Of a DNA stretch of 64,000 nucleotides, positions 45,801 through 60,800 are shown one piece after another; position 1 is the stretch's first letter, and each line of letters starts with the position of its first letter. The notes under the pieces were generated by a model, which had not been told where the DNA came from, searched no databases, and worked only from the letters and a program-made list of their open reading frames with translations. The stretch is from Archivesica marissinica (taxonomy: Eukaryota; Mollusca; Bivalvia; Venerida; Vesicomyidae). The stretch is from contig CM026403.1 of the NCBI GenBank assembly GCA_014843695.1, positions 72,742,152 through 72,806,151 of the forward strand, given 5' to 3'. A program made the position numbers and the translations under genes.

Positions 45801-48800
45801 ATATTTATGATGTTATATTTATGTGTGTATATTTATGATGTTATATTTATGGTGTATGTATATTTATGATGTGTATATTTATGATGTGTATATGGTGTGT
45901 ATATTTATGATGTGTATATTTATGATGTGTATATTTATGGTGTGTGTATTTATGATGTGTGTATTTATGATGTGTATATTTATGGTGTGTGTATTTATGG
46001 TGTGTATATTTATGATGTGTATATTTATGATGTGTGTATTTATGGTGTGTATATTTATGGTGTGTGTATTTATGGTGTGTATATTTATGATGTGTATATT
46101 TATGGTATGTGTATTTATGGTGTGTGTATTTATGGTGTGTGTATTTATGGTGTGTGTATTTATGTGTATATTTATGGTGTGTATATTTATGGTGTGTGTA
46201 TTTATGATGTGTGTATTTATGATGTGTGTGCATTTATGATGTGTATATTTATGATGTGTATATTTATGTGTGTATATTTATGATGTGTGTATTTATGGTG
46301 TGTATATTTATGGTGTGTGTATTTATGGTGTGTATATTTATGATGTGTATATTTATGATGTGTGTTCATTTATGGTGTGTGTGCATTTATGATGTGTATA
46401 TTTATGATGTGTGTATTTATGATGTGTATATTTATGATGTGTGTATTTATGGTGTGTGTGTATTTATGATGTGTATATTTATGATGTGTATATTTATGAT
46501 GTGTATATTTATGATGTGTATATTTATGATGTGTGTATTTATGATGTGTGTATTTATGGTGTGTATATTTATGATGTGTGTATTTATGATGTGTATATTT
46601 ATGATGTGTATATTTATGATGTGTATATTTATGATGTGTGTATTTATGATGTGTGTATTTATGATGTGTATATTTATGATGTGTATATTTATGGTGTGTG
46701 TGTATTTATGATGTGTATATTTATGATGTGTATATTTATGGTGTGTATATTTATGATGTGTATATTTATGATGTGTATATTTATGGTGTGTGTGTGTATT
46801 TATGATGTGTGTATTTATGATGTGTATATTTATGGTGTGTGTATTTATGGTGTGTATATTTATGATGTTATATTTATGGTGTGTATATTTATGGTGTGTA
46901 TATTTATGGTGTGTATATTTATGATGTGTATATTTATGATGTGTGTATATGGTGTGTATATTTATGGTGTGTGTATTTATGGTGTGTGTATTTATGGTGT
47001 GTGTATTTATGTGTATATTTATGGTGTGTATATTTATGGTGTGTGTATTTATGGTGTGTGTATTTATGGTGTGTGTATTTATGGTGTGTATATTTATGAT
47101 GTGTATATTTATGATGTGTGTATTTATGATGTGTATATTTATGGTGTGTGTGTATTTATGATGTGTATATTTATGATGTGTATATTTATGATGTGTATAT
47201 TTATGATGTGTATATTTATGATGTGTATATTTATGGTGTGTGTGTATTTATGATGTGTATATTTATGATGTGTATATTTATGATGTGTATATTTATGGTG
47301 TGTGCATTTATGATGTGTGTATTTATGATGTGTATATTTATGGTGTGTGTATTTATGGTGTGTATATTTATGATGTGTATATTTATGATGTGTGTATTTA
47401 TGGTGTGTATATTTATGGTGTGTGTATTTATGGTGTGTATATTTATGATGTGTATATTTATGGTGTGTGTATTTATGGTGTGTATATTTATGGTGTGTAT
47501 ATTTATGGTGTGTGTATTTATGGTGTGTGTATTTATGGTGTGTATATTTATTATGTTATTTATGGTTGTATATTATGGTGTGTGTATTTATGGTGTGTCT
47601 ATTTATGGTGTGTATTTTATGATGTGTACATTTGGTGTGTGTATTTATGGTGTGTGTATTTATGGTGTGTGTATTTATGGTGTGTATATTTATGGTGTGT
47701 GTATTTATGGTGTGTGTATTTATGGTGTGTGTATTTATGGTGTGTGTATTTATGGTGTGTATTTTATGGTGTGTGTATTTATGGTGTGTGTATTAATGGT
47801 GTGTGTATTTATGGTGTGTGTGCATTTATGATGTGTATATTTATGTTGTGTATATTTATGGTGTGTGTATTTATGGTGTGTATATTTATGGTGTGTGTAT
47901 TTATGGTGTGTGTATTTATGGTGTGTGTATTTATGGTGTGTATATTTATGGTGTGTGTATTTATGGTGTGTGTTTATGGTGTGTATATTTATGGTGTGTG
48001 TGTTTATGGTGTGTATATTTATGGTGTGTGTGTTTATGGTGTGTGTGTTTATGGTGTGTATTTATGGTGTGTGTATTTATGGTGTGTGTATTTATGATGT
48101 GTGTATTTATGGTGTGTATTTATGGTGTGTGTGTATTCACAGATGGTACTGGTATGCTGGGAAGGATATTGTTTGCATGGATGCAGGGGTAAGTATTGCA
48201 TATTTATTGTAATTATTTTCAGGCATACGTGCATTGATCAAACATTAGTAGCGAAAATATTGCTGTAATTCTAAAAACATCTTTATTTGTATAATGTTCT
48301 TACAGGCCTCAACTCTCGTTCGGGGCTCAATCTAGTGAAATAGTCGCCCTAGGGACCCCCACTTTTCCTCTTTTTTTGGTCCTGTAAGATACACTGGTCC
48401 ATTATAAGGCATTCTTTCTATTCAAATGTTGTATTTAATGGTGATACTGTACATTTTAACCATAATTTGTTGAACTTTATCACCAATTATTTCCTTTATC
48501 GCGCTCTTTCTCCCAAACATTCTGACATTGAATGAGCCCTCTCGTTCCATTTAGATAATGCTTATTATGGTCTTTTGAACATTTTTGAAGAACACACTGC
48601 AATGATTATCTAAAACCATCGCCAGGACACAGTACCAGGGCTCATTCTAGCTCAGAATGTTTGGGAGAAGTGAAAAAGCGCACGATTGCGTCTTTAAATG
48701 GTGTTATTTAATATATTTCATCAAAATAGCGGTAAAATACAAAATATGACCACTAAATAAAACAATGAATATAAGCAGTGCTTTATAATGGGCCAGTGTA

Positions 48801-51800
48801 TCTTACTGGACAACATTTTGTACTGTACTAAGCCTAGTTGTGCATATCTTCTTCGCGTTTATAATGGGCCAGTGTATCTTACTGGACAACATTTTGTACT
48901 GTACTAAGTCTAGTTATGCATATCTTCTTCGCGTTTCGCTCTGTTGATTGTTCACACATTTATGGTCCTTTAAATGTTTAAAGTGTGCACTTGTCCAGAT
49001 AACGTCTTCTGTACCCAACTGGAATGGGGGGAGATATTTGTGTTTTATTTAATCAAAACCAACCTTATAGTTTGCAGGTAATGATTAAGACCCGTTTGTT
49101 TATAGGCAGATCTTCAAAAATGTTACTACAATCTGACAAAAATTGTTAAATATACGATCTAATCATGATATACAACCATCCATTCCTTAGTACAACTGAG
49201 TGTGCAGCACATTCTAAGCAATCACCTAACCTAGAACATGTACTCTACATGGTTGTGTTGGCCTTTGATACGTAACCTAGAACCTGTGCTCTACATGGTT
49301 GTGTTGGCCTTTGATACGTAACCTAGAACCTGTGCTCTACATGGTTGTGTTGGCCTTTGATACGTAACCTAGAACCTGTACTCTACATGGTTGTGTTGGC
49401 CTTTGATACGTAACCTAGAACCTGTACTCTACATGGTTGTGTTGGCCTTTGATACGTAACCTAGAACCTGTACTCTACATGGTTGTGTTGGCCTTTGATA
49501 CGTAACCTAGAACATGTGCTCTACATGGTTGTGTTAGCCTTTGATACGTAACCTAGAACCTGTATTCTACATGGTTGTGTTTGTCTTGTTTCAGGACAAG
49601 TCTCGACTGTGATGCCAAGCGTTGGAGGTATGAGTTTCCAGTAAACTTCTTAAACATTTCACAAGATGCCTGAGTCTTCCATCTCTTGACGTGTCACAGA
49701 CTTGTGACCTCTAAAATGTATAACCTAATCACTTTGTAAATGTAACACCACCCAGACCTGTGCTCTACATGGTACATGTGCTACCAAGGTCAAGGTCAGA
49801 CTCGTAAGTCACAAGTACATGCATGTATGTGACCCTTGTCTTGGAGTGTGACCTGTGTCTTGGAGAAAGTACATGCATGTATGTGACCTGTGCCTTGGAG
49901 TGTGACCCGTGTCTTGGAGAAAGTACATGCATGTATGTGACCCTTGTCTTGGAGTGTGACCTGTGCCTTGGAGTGTGACCCTTGTCTTGGAGAAAGTACA
50001 TGCATGTATGTGACCCTTGTCTTGGAGAAAGTACATGCATGTATGTGACCCTTGTCTTGGAGAAAGTACATGCATATATGTGACCCTTGTCTTGGAGTGT
50101 GACCTGTGTCTTGGAGTGTGACCCTTGTCTTGGAGAAAGTACATGCATGTATGTGACCCTTGTCTTGGAGTGTGACCTGTGCCTTGGAGTGTGCCCCTTG
50201 TCTTGGAGAAAGTACATGCATGTATGTGACCCTTGTCTTGGAGAAAGTACATGCATGTATGTGACCCTTGTCTTGGAGAAAGTACATGCATGTATGTGAC
50301 CCTTGTCTTGGAGTGTGACCTGTGTCTTGGAGAAAGTACATGCATGTATGTGACCCTTGTCTTGGAGTGTGACCTGTGTCTTGGAGAAAGTACATGCATG
50401 TATGTGACCCTTGTCTTGGAGAAAGTACATGCATGTATGTGACCCTTGTCTTGGAGAAAGTACATGCATGTATGTGACCCTTGTCTTGGAGTGTGACCTG
50501 TGTCTTGGAGAAAGTACATGCATGTATGTGACCCTTGTCTTGGAGTGTGACCTGTGTCTTGGAGAAAGTACATGCATGTATGTGACCCTTGTCTTGGAGT
50601 GTGACCTGTGTCTTGGAGAATGTACATGCATGTATGTGACCCTTGTCTTGGAGTGTGACCTGTGTCTTGGAGAAAGTACATGCATGTATGTGACCCTTGT
50701 CTTGGAGAAAGTACATGCATATATGTGACCCTTGTCTTGGAGTGTGACCTGTGTCTTGGAGAAAGTACATGCATGTATGTGACCCTTGTCTTGGAGTGTG
50801 ACCCGTGTCTTGGAGTGTGACCCGTGTCTTGGAGAAAGTACATGCATGTATGTGACCTGTGTCTTGGAGTGTGACCTGTGTCTTGGAGAAAGTACATGCA
50901 TATATGTGACCCGTGTCTTGGAGAAAGTACATGCATATATGTGACCCATGTCTTGGAGTGTGACCCGTGTCTTGGAGTGTGACCCGTGTCTTGGAGAAAG
51001 TACATGCATATATGTGACCCGTGTCTTGGAGTGTGACCCGTGTCTTGGAGAAAGTACATGCATATATGTGACCCGTGTCTTGGAGAAAGTACATGCATAT
51101 ATGTGACCTGCGTCTTGGAGAAAGTACATGCATATATGTGACCTGTGTCTTGGAGAAAGTACATGCATATATGTGACCCGTGTCTTGGAGAAAGTACATG
51201 CATATATGTGACCCGTGTCTTGGAGAAAGTACATGCATATATGTGGCCCATGTCTTGGAGAAAGTACATGCATATATGTGACCCATGTCTTGGAGAAAGT
51301 ACATGCATGTATGTGACCCATGTCTTGGAGAAAGTACATGCATATATGTGACCCATGTCTTGGAGTGTGACCTGTGCCTTGGAGTGTGCCCCTTGTCTTG
51401 GAGAAAGTACATGCATGTATGTGACCCTTGTCTTGGAGAAAGTACATGCATGTATGTGACCCTTGTCTTGGAGAAAGTACATGCATGTATGTGACCCTTG
51501 TCTTGGAGTGTGACCTGTGTCTTGGAGAAAGTACATGCATGTATGTGACCCTTGTCTTGGAGTGTGACCTGTGTCTTGGAGAAAGTACATGCATGTATGT
51601 GACCCTTGTCTTGGAGAAAGTACATGCATGTATGTGACCCTTGTCTTGGAGAAAGTACATGCATGTATGTGACCCTTGTCTTGGAGTGTGACCTGTGTCT
51701 TGGAGAAAGTACATGCATGTATGTGACCCTTGTCTTGGAGTGTGACCTGTGTCTTGGAGAAAGTACATGCATGTATGTGACCCTTGTCTTGGAGTGTGAC

Positions 51801-54800
51801 CTGTGTCTTGGAGAATGTACATGCATGTATGTGACCCTTGTCTTGGAGTGTGACCTGTGTCTTGGAGAAAGTACATGCATGTATGTGACCCTTGTCTTGG
51901 AGAAAGTACATGCATATATGTGACCCTTGTCTTGGAGTGTGACCTGTGTCTTGGAGAAAGTACATGCATGTATGTGACCCTTGTCTTGGAGTGTGACCCG
52001 TGTCTTGGAGTGTGACCCGTGTCTTGGAGAAAGTACATGCATGTATGTGACCTGTGTCTTGGAGTGTGACCTGTGTCTTGGAGAAAGTACATGCATATAT
52101 GTGACCCATGTCTTGGAGTGTGACCCGTGTCTTGGAGTGTGACCCGTGTCTTGGAGAAAGTACATGCATATATGTGACCCGTGTCTTGGAGTGTGACCCG
52201 TGTCTTGGAGAAAGTACATGCATATATGTGACCCGTGTCTTGGAGAAAGTACATGCATATATGTGACCTGCGTCTTGGAGAAAGTACATGCATATATGTG
52301 ACCTGTGTCTTGGAGAAAGTACATGCATATATGTGACCCGTGTCTTGGAGAAAGTACATGCATATATGTGACCCGTGTCTTGGAGAAAGTACATGCATAT
52401 ATGTGGCCCATGTCTTGGAGAAAGTACATGCATATATGTGACCCATGTCTTGGAGAAAGTACATGCATGTATGTGACCCATGTCTTGGAGAAAGTACATG
52501 CATATATGTGACCCGTGTCTTGGAGTGTGACCTGTGCCTTGGAGTGTGCCCCTTGTCTTGGAGAAAGTACATGCATGTATGTGACCCTTGTCTTGGAGAA
52601 AGTACATGCATGTATGTGACCCTTGTCTTGGAGAAAGTACATGCATGTATGTGACCCTTGTCTTGGAGTGTGACCTGTGTCTTGGAGAAAGTACATGCAT
52701 GTATGTGACCCTTGTCTTGGAGTGTGACCTGTGTCTTGGAGAAAGTACATGCATGTATGTGACCCTTGTCTTGGAGAAAGTACATGCATGTATGTGACCC
52801 TTGTCTTGGAGAAAGTACATGCATGTATGTGACCCTTGTCTTGGAGTGTGACCTGTGTCTTGGAGAAAGTACATGCATGTATGTGACCCTTGTCTTGGAG
52901 TGTGACCTGTGTCTTGGAGAAAGTACATGCATGTATGTGACCCTTGTCTTGGAGTGTGACCTGTGTCTTGGAGAATGTACATGCATGTATGTGACCCTTG
53001 TCTTGGAGTGTGACCTGTGTCTTGGAGAAAGTACATGCATGTATGTGACCCTTGTCTTGGAGAAAGTACATGCATATATGTGACCCTTGTCTTGGAGTGT
53101 GACCTGTGTCTTGGAGAAAGTACATGCATGTATGTGACCCTTGTCTTGGAGTGTGACCCGTGTCTTGGAGTGTGACCCGTGTCTTGGAGAAAGTACATGC
53201 ATGTATGTGACCTGTGTCTTGGAGTGTGACCTGTGTCTTGGAGAAAGTACATGCATATATGTGACCCGTGTCTTGGAGAAAGTACATGCATATATGTGAC
53301 CCATGTCTTGGAGTGTGACCCGTGTCTTGGAGTGTGACCCGTGTCTTGGAGAAAGTACATGCATATATGTGACCCGTGTCTTGGAGTGTGACCCGTGTCT
53401 TGGAGAAAGTACATGCATATATGTGACCCGTGTCTTGGAGAAAGTACATGCATATATGTGACCTGCGTCTTGGAGAAAGTACATGCATATATGTGACCTG
53501 TGTCTTGGAGAAAGTACATGCATATATGTGACCCGTGTCTTGGAGAAAGTACATGCATATATGTGACCCGTGTCTTGGAGAAAGTACATGCATATATGTG
53601 ACCCATGTCTTGGAGAAAGTACATGCATATATGTGACCCATGTCTTGGAGAAAGTACATGCATGTATGTGACCCATGTCTTGGAGAAAGTACATGCATAT
53701 ATGTGACCCGTGTCTTGGAGAAAGTACATGCATATATGTGACCCATGTCTTGGAGAAAGTACATGCATATATGTGACCTGTGTCTTGGAGAAAGTACATG
53801 CATATATGTGACCCGTGTCTTGGAGAAAGTACATGCATATATGTGACCCGTGTCTTGGAGAAAGTACATGCATATATGTGACCCATGTCTTGGAGAAAGT
53901 ACATGCATATATGTGACCCATGTCTTGGAGAAAGTACATGCATGTATGTGACCCATGTCTTGGAGAAAGTACATGCATATATGTGACCCGTGTCTTGGAG
54001 AAAGTACATGCATATATGTGACCCGTGTCTTGGATAAAGTATATGCATATATGTGACCTGTGTCTTGGAGAAAGTACATGCATATATGTGACCCGTGTCT
54101 TGGAGAAAGTACATGCATATATGTGACCCGTGTCTTGGAGAAAGTACATGCATATATGTGACCTGTGTCTTGGAGTGTGACCCGTGTCTTGGAGAAAGTA
54201 CATGCATATATGTGACCCGTGTCTTTGTCCAACATATATGGGGAAGTTTGTTTAGCCTATTTTCCACCAGATAATAGGGCGAAATTAACTTTGTTCATCA
54301 TCGCCCCCACAGTTGAACCCCTGTAGGTCCCGGCACCAAGTAGGACTAACTCTGAGAATGTACATCTTGCTATTCATTTGTTTATATTTAGGTTGTTTGC
54401 TGACATCGTCAATGACATCGCTATATTCCTCGAGATCATGGGACCATATATCCCACATTTATTCACCTTTATTTTGTGTGTGGCTGGACTGCTTAAGGTA
54501 AAGTTTACAGCTCTGCTATGGTGCATACAACCGTAAATTAACCCCAAACATAAAATGGTATGTCCAGATTCGGCATCTCAGAAGTACATGAGATTTGCAA
54601 AACTATTGGTATAAGTTAATCTCATTATCCTTTAATATGTTGTACAAAGATTTAGTCGGTCCGCCTCCGTGGTCGAGTGGTTAAGGTCGCTGACTTGTAT
54701 ACCACTGTAACCTATCATCACTGATGGTCACGGGTTCGAGCCCCGCTCAGGCCGTGTCTCATTTATATGAAAAAGTTGGCAGTTTCTTACGGAGGTTGGT

Positions 54801-57800
54801 GCACCCAAGTACTGGTTAACCGCTGGAGCCTGCCCAGGAAAGGTGTTGTTAAGTAAACTGCCCGCCGGCGATATAGCCCAAAATGGTGCTGATGCAGGCG
54901 TAAAACCCGAAATATAACATAACATAACAAAGATTTAGTCAGGCGCACTATAACTGTGGAGCCAAATGTTAGCATTTTTCCCGCAGTTTTGTATTTGCAT
55001 TTCTGTTTTTGCGCTTTGTTTATATAACGATAATTTAAGTTCTTAACATAATCTCCTATAAGATGAGTTTTTTACCACCAGATTATGGCCTCAAAGTGGC
55101 TTACAGTCTACTTCCTGTGAGTGCTAAAATATATTTATATATACTAGGGATGGGACCGAATATTCGAATATCCGAATACCTGACCGAATATTCGAATCCT
55201 ATTTCGGTATTCGGATACCAAAAAATAAAATAAATAATTCTATTTTCAGTTTTTATTTTAATATTGGTCATTTTCTAGTTATTTCAATCCATAAAGTCCA
55301 CTGATTTGCAACTCCTTGTGTGTTTGTTTAAGTGCGGCAGCTTGGTCACCTTTTCCCAATCAAGCGCGCCCTGGAGCGTCTCAACTTTGTACAAGGTGTT
55401 TTAATGGGGGCAATTACATATGCAAATCGATCAGTACCTTATTTACATAAAATGATCAATATGGTCACTAAAACGAAAAACAATGTTAATTGCCTGTTTG
55501 TGAACAACACACCATTTCAAAGCGTTACCCTGAGGGGATTAAAATGTATTTCGTGTACACAATGAAATTCGCAAATGCTTTTATTCTTTTAAAGATCTCA
55601 TCGTATAATTCTAATAAATATGCCGCATGTCGCACCCATTTATACTTGTGTTCATTAAACAATAGAAACAGTCCGTTCTTAGCATATACTGGTAGTTGCA
55701 AGCCGTAACTAAATCCATGTCAATATAAGCCAATTTCACGACGTGTAAAGTACACGCGTGTACCGGTGAATAGGTCAGATTGGAAAAAGTTAGGATTTGA
55801 TTTGTAATATTCATCGAATATTCGAATACTATACGAATACCACTTTCGAATATTCGAATACCATTTAACTATTCGGTCCCATCCCTAATATATACCTAAT
55901 CCCAGGGTTTCGACTATCAGGACCCCATCCATGTCCTTCTAATATTTTTGCGACCCACACAAACCACCCCTTCCCTGCCCATAAATTTGTATGTACGCCC
56001 ACTTTGCCTTCTTGCTTTATTTCTCAACAAGTTTTGCACACTTTTCTGTGTTTGAGGAGATTTTCAGAGATGTTGCTCCCAGAGATAGGCTAAAGGGTTG
56101 AATTCCTGCAGTATTGGTCCATTGATAAACACACGCATCAACCATAGGCAGCCGAATGCATAGATACGTCTCATAGCTCTGACATATATACATGTATGCG
56201 GTCAACCCGTACCCTAGTCAACTTGACCCACACTTCACTGTGTTCAAATATCAACAAACTTTACAAGAAACGCCTTGTTTTAAAAATGATAAAAAAACAA
56301 CTGATTACATATAGTAGACATGGTGTAGGCGTAAAACCCGAACAAACAAACAGCCTCTACAAATTTGTTGAGATGGGGTCACTGTGTTGCACAAATAGTT
56401 TAACCTACTTTATGTATATTCACCAATCTTTACAGTAGTACCTGCACCAATCTTTACAGTAGTACCTGCACCAATCTTTATAGTAGTACCTGCACCAATC
56501 TTTATAGTAGTACCTGCACCAATCTTTATAGTAGTAACTGCACCAATCTTTATAGTAGTACCTGCACCAATCTTTATAGTAGTACCTGCACCAATCTTTA
56601 TAGTAGTAACTGCACCAATCTTTATAGTAGTACCTGCACCAATCTTTATAGTAGTACCTGCACCAATCTTTATAGTAGTACCTGCACCAATCTTTATAGT
56701 AGTACCTGCACCAATCTTTATAGTAGTAACTGCACCAATCTTTATAGTAGTACCTGCACCAATCTTTATAGTAGTACCTGCACCAATCTTTATAGTAGTA
56801 CCTGCACCAATCTTTATAGTAGTACCTGCACCAATCTTTATAGTAGTAACTGCACCAATCTTTATAGTAGTACCTGCACCAATCAGCATTCAACTTCTTT
56901 TGTAAAACTTGATCAATTTCCAATCAAAGTTCTTGACAGACATGTGAGTGATTAAGCGTTTCTAGGGATAGACATGTGAGTGATTAAGGGTTTCTAGGGA
57001 TAGACATGTGAGTGATTAAGGGTTTCTAGGGATAGACATGTGAGTGATTAAGGGTTTCTAGGGATAGACAGGTGAGCGATTAAGGGTTTCTAGGGATAGA
57101 CATGTGAGTGATTAAAGGGTTTTCATGAATAGACTGATGAGCGATTAAGGGTTTCTAGGGATAGACATGTGAGTGATTAAGGGTTTCTAGGGATAGACAT
57201 GTGAGTGATTTACGCCTTTCTAGGGATAGACATGTGAGTGATTTAAGGCTTTCTAGGGATAGACATTTGAGTGATTAAGGGTTTTCATGAATAGACTGAT
57301 GAGCGATTACAGGTTTCTATGAATAGACTGATGAGCGATTAAGGGTTTCTAGGGATAGACAGGTGAGCGATTAAGGGTTTCTAGGGATAGACAGGTGAGC
57401 GATTAAGGGTTTCTAGGGATAGACAGGTGAGCGATTAAGGGTTTCTAGGGATAGACAGGTGAGCGATTAAGGGTTTCTAAGCCCTCTTGTTTATATGCAT
57501 TTTCATGAGGGCCCACCCTTGGAAATGGATCTATCGTGGGACACCAGAAATGTTCACACTATTTGTTGTCCTGTATTCAGTGTATCGTGGGACACCAGAA
57601 ATGTTCACAATATTTGTCCTGTATTCAGTGTATCGTGGGACACCAGAAATGTTCACAATATTTGTCCTGTATTCAGTGTATCGTGGGACACCAGAAATGT
57701 TCACAATATTTGTTGTCCTGTATTCAGTGTATCGTGGGACACCAGAAATGTTCACAATATTTGTTGTCCTGTATTCAGTGTATCGTGGGACACCAGAAAT

Positions 57801-60800
57801 GTTCACAATATTTGTCCTGTATTCAGTGTATCGTGGGACACCAGAAATGTTCACACTATTTGTCCTGTATTCAGTGTATCGTGGGACACCAGAAATGTTC
57901 ACAATATTTGTCCTGTATTCAGTGTATCGTGGGACACCAGAAATGTTCACAATATTTGTCCTGTATTCAGTGTATCGTGGGACACCAGAAATGTTCACAA
58001 TATTTGTTGTCCTGTATTCAGTGTATCGTGGGACACCAGAAATGTTCACAATATTTGTTGTCCTGTATTCAGTGTATCGTGGGACACCAGAAATGTTCAC
58101 AATATTTGTCCTGTATTCAGTGTATCGTGGGACACCAGAAATGTTCACAATATTTGTCCTGTATTCAGTGTATCGTGGGACACCAGAAATGTTCACAATA
58201 TTTGTCCTGTATTCAGTGTATCGTGGGACACCAGAAATGTTCACAATATTTGTTGTCCTGTATTCAGTGTATCGTGGGACACCAGAAATGTTCACACTAT
58301 TTGTCCTGTATTCAGTGTATCGTGGGACACCAGAAATGTTCACACTATTTGTCCTGTATTCAGTGTATCGTGGGACACCAGAAATGTTCACACTATTTGT
58401 CCTGTATTCAGTGTATCGTGGGACACCAGAAATGTTCACACTATTTGTCCTGTATTCAGTGTATGTGGGACACCAGAAATGTTCACACTATTTGTTGTCC
58501 TGTATTCAGTGTATCGTGGGACACCAGAAATGTTCACAATATTTGTTGTCCTGTATTCAGTGTATCGTGGGACACCAGAAATGTTCACACTATTTGTTGT
58601 CCTGTATTCAGTGTATCGTGGGACACCAGAAATGTTCACAATATTTGTTGTCCTGTATTCAGTGTATCGTGGGACACCTGAAATGTTCACAATATTTGTC
58701 CTGTATTCAGTGTATCGTGGGACACCAGAAATGTTCACACTATTTGTCCTGTATTCAGTGTATCGTGGGACACCAGAAATGTTCACACTATTTGTTGTCC
58801 TGTATTCAGTGTATCGTGGGACACCAGAAATGTTCACACTATTTGTCCTGTATTCAGTGTATCGTGGGACACCAGAAATGTTCACACTATTTGTTGTCCT
58901 GTATTCAGTGTATCATGGGACACCAGAAATGTTCACAATATTTGTTGTCCTGTATTCAGTCTATCGTGGGAGTATCTGGTGGAGCAACTAGAGCAGCACT
59001 GACTCAGCATCAAGCTCGTAGAAACAACATGGCTGACGTCTCGGCGAAAGATGGAAGTCAGGTAATTGACATTTGTGATCTAAGGCGACATCTGACAATA
59101 TCATATAATCTGTAAGCAGTAAATGTTTGTTGTGAAAGTTTTTGGAAATAGAAGAATATAAAAAAACAATGGCATTAATAATTTTGGAAAAAGAAACACA
59201 TTCAAGTATTCAATGACAAACACGCGTGAAACATGCAAGTTAAAGTGTGAAACATGCAAGTTAAAGTGTGAAACATGCAAGTTAAAGTGTGAAACATGCA
59301 AGTTAAAGTGTGAAACATGCAAGTTAAAGTGTGAAACATGCAAGTTAAAGTGTGAAACATGCAAGTTAAAGTACAAGGAGTACGTTATTTCGTGGCAGGG
59401 TTCATTTATGTGTCATTAAAACATTGTCGTGATGTCATACCTTTGTACTTGCAGTCCATTATTATTAATATTGGACTGGTGTCAAAAGGCCAGATTATTA
59501 GTTTAAATCCTATCTGTACATTAACAATTTTAATTGCCTGCATTGTCTCTACAAAAGTTGATTTATTTTAACTGATAGCAGTTGTAACGCCTGTATATAT
59601 GAAATAATCATTCTCTCAAATTCTAAAACCCAGGTCACAACTCGACTTAACCCGGTTAATAATTATACTGTTGAGAAAATGTTCGATGACGCTTGACCGC
59701 TCATCGTCCCGGGTCAAAGTCGACCCACTATGCATTTTCACCAAGAGTCAAACAAGCTTGTTTACTGATTTTCATGCGTCAAAACCTGGGAGCTCGGGTC
59801 AAATGAATGTCCTGCAAGTTAACCTTTTCAACACCACAGACCTCTAAATAGGCTTACAAAAAAAGTGTAGATCCAGATGAGCCGGATCTAGATGAGCCAG
59901 CTCATGACGAGTCGTCTTATCAGGATCTGCAACTTTTGCCAGTAATAATACTATTTTTTTAGACAAAATTACCCATTTTGATAAATGAACTGGTCCAAAT
60001 GTAATTTTCTTATTAATGTATTGGTATAAGAATACCATAGACCAGTCCATGTCAGTTACTTGGTGTTGAATAGGTTACGGTTGTGGTCGAATTTTAGGTA
60101 AGTGTATGCAGTAATATGACTTTTGCATAAATATTATTTGACACTAAATCGTCTACTTTAGACTGTATGTGTTATATTACAGGAAACACTTGTCAATTTG
60201 GCAGCTTTGATATGCAGTTTTTTCTTGGTTCCTGTGATTACTGGAAGACCTGTGTACGTAGTGTTCTTGTTTGTCATATCATGTTATTATTACATTTGTA
60301 CAGACCACCTCCGTCGTCTAATGGTTATGGTCGCCAACTTGTAACCTATCAGGAATGGTTATGGTCACTGACTGGTAACCTATCAGGAATGGTTATGGTC
60401 GCCGACTGGTAACCTGTCAGGAATGGTTATGGTCGCCGACTTGTAACCTATCAGGAATGGTTATGGTCGCCGACTTGTAACCTATCAGGAATGGTTATGG
60501 TCACTGACTGGTAACCTATCAGGAATGGTTATGGTCGCCGACTGGTAACCTGTCAGGAATGGTTATGGTCGCCGACTTGTAACCTATCAGGAATGGTTAT
60601 GGTCACTGACTGGTAACCTATCAGGAATGATTATGGTCGCCGACTTGTAACCTATCAGGAATGGTTATGGTCGCCGACTGAAACCTATCAGGAATGGTTA
60701 TGGTCGCCGACTGGTAACCTGTCAGGAATGGTTATGGTCGCCGACTGGTAACCTATCAGGAATGGTTATGGTCGCCGACTGGTAACCTGTCAGGAATGGT

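Noticed and set aside
44947..48192. Long frames of MCIFMVCVFMVC / THHKYTHHKYTH type
   Set aside because: Simple-repeat translation; the region is intron 3 of RUSF1.
49765..54267. Three overlapping minus-strand frames of about 1460-1500 codons
   Set aside because: They lie wholly in a tandem array, encode the same low-complexity peptide in three phases and overlap an intron of RUSF1.
57487..59115. 542-codon plus-strand frame as a separate gene
   Set aside because: It is the 48/51-bp array read into RUSF1 exon 7; only the last 34 codons before the donor are clear coding sequence. The in-frame junction is kept as a finding.
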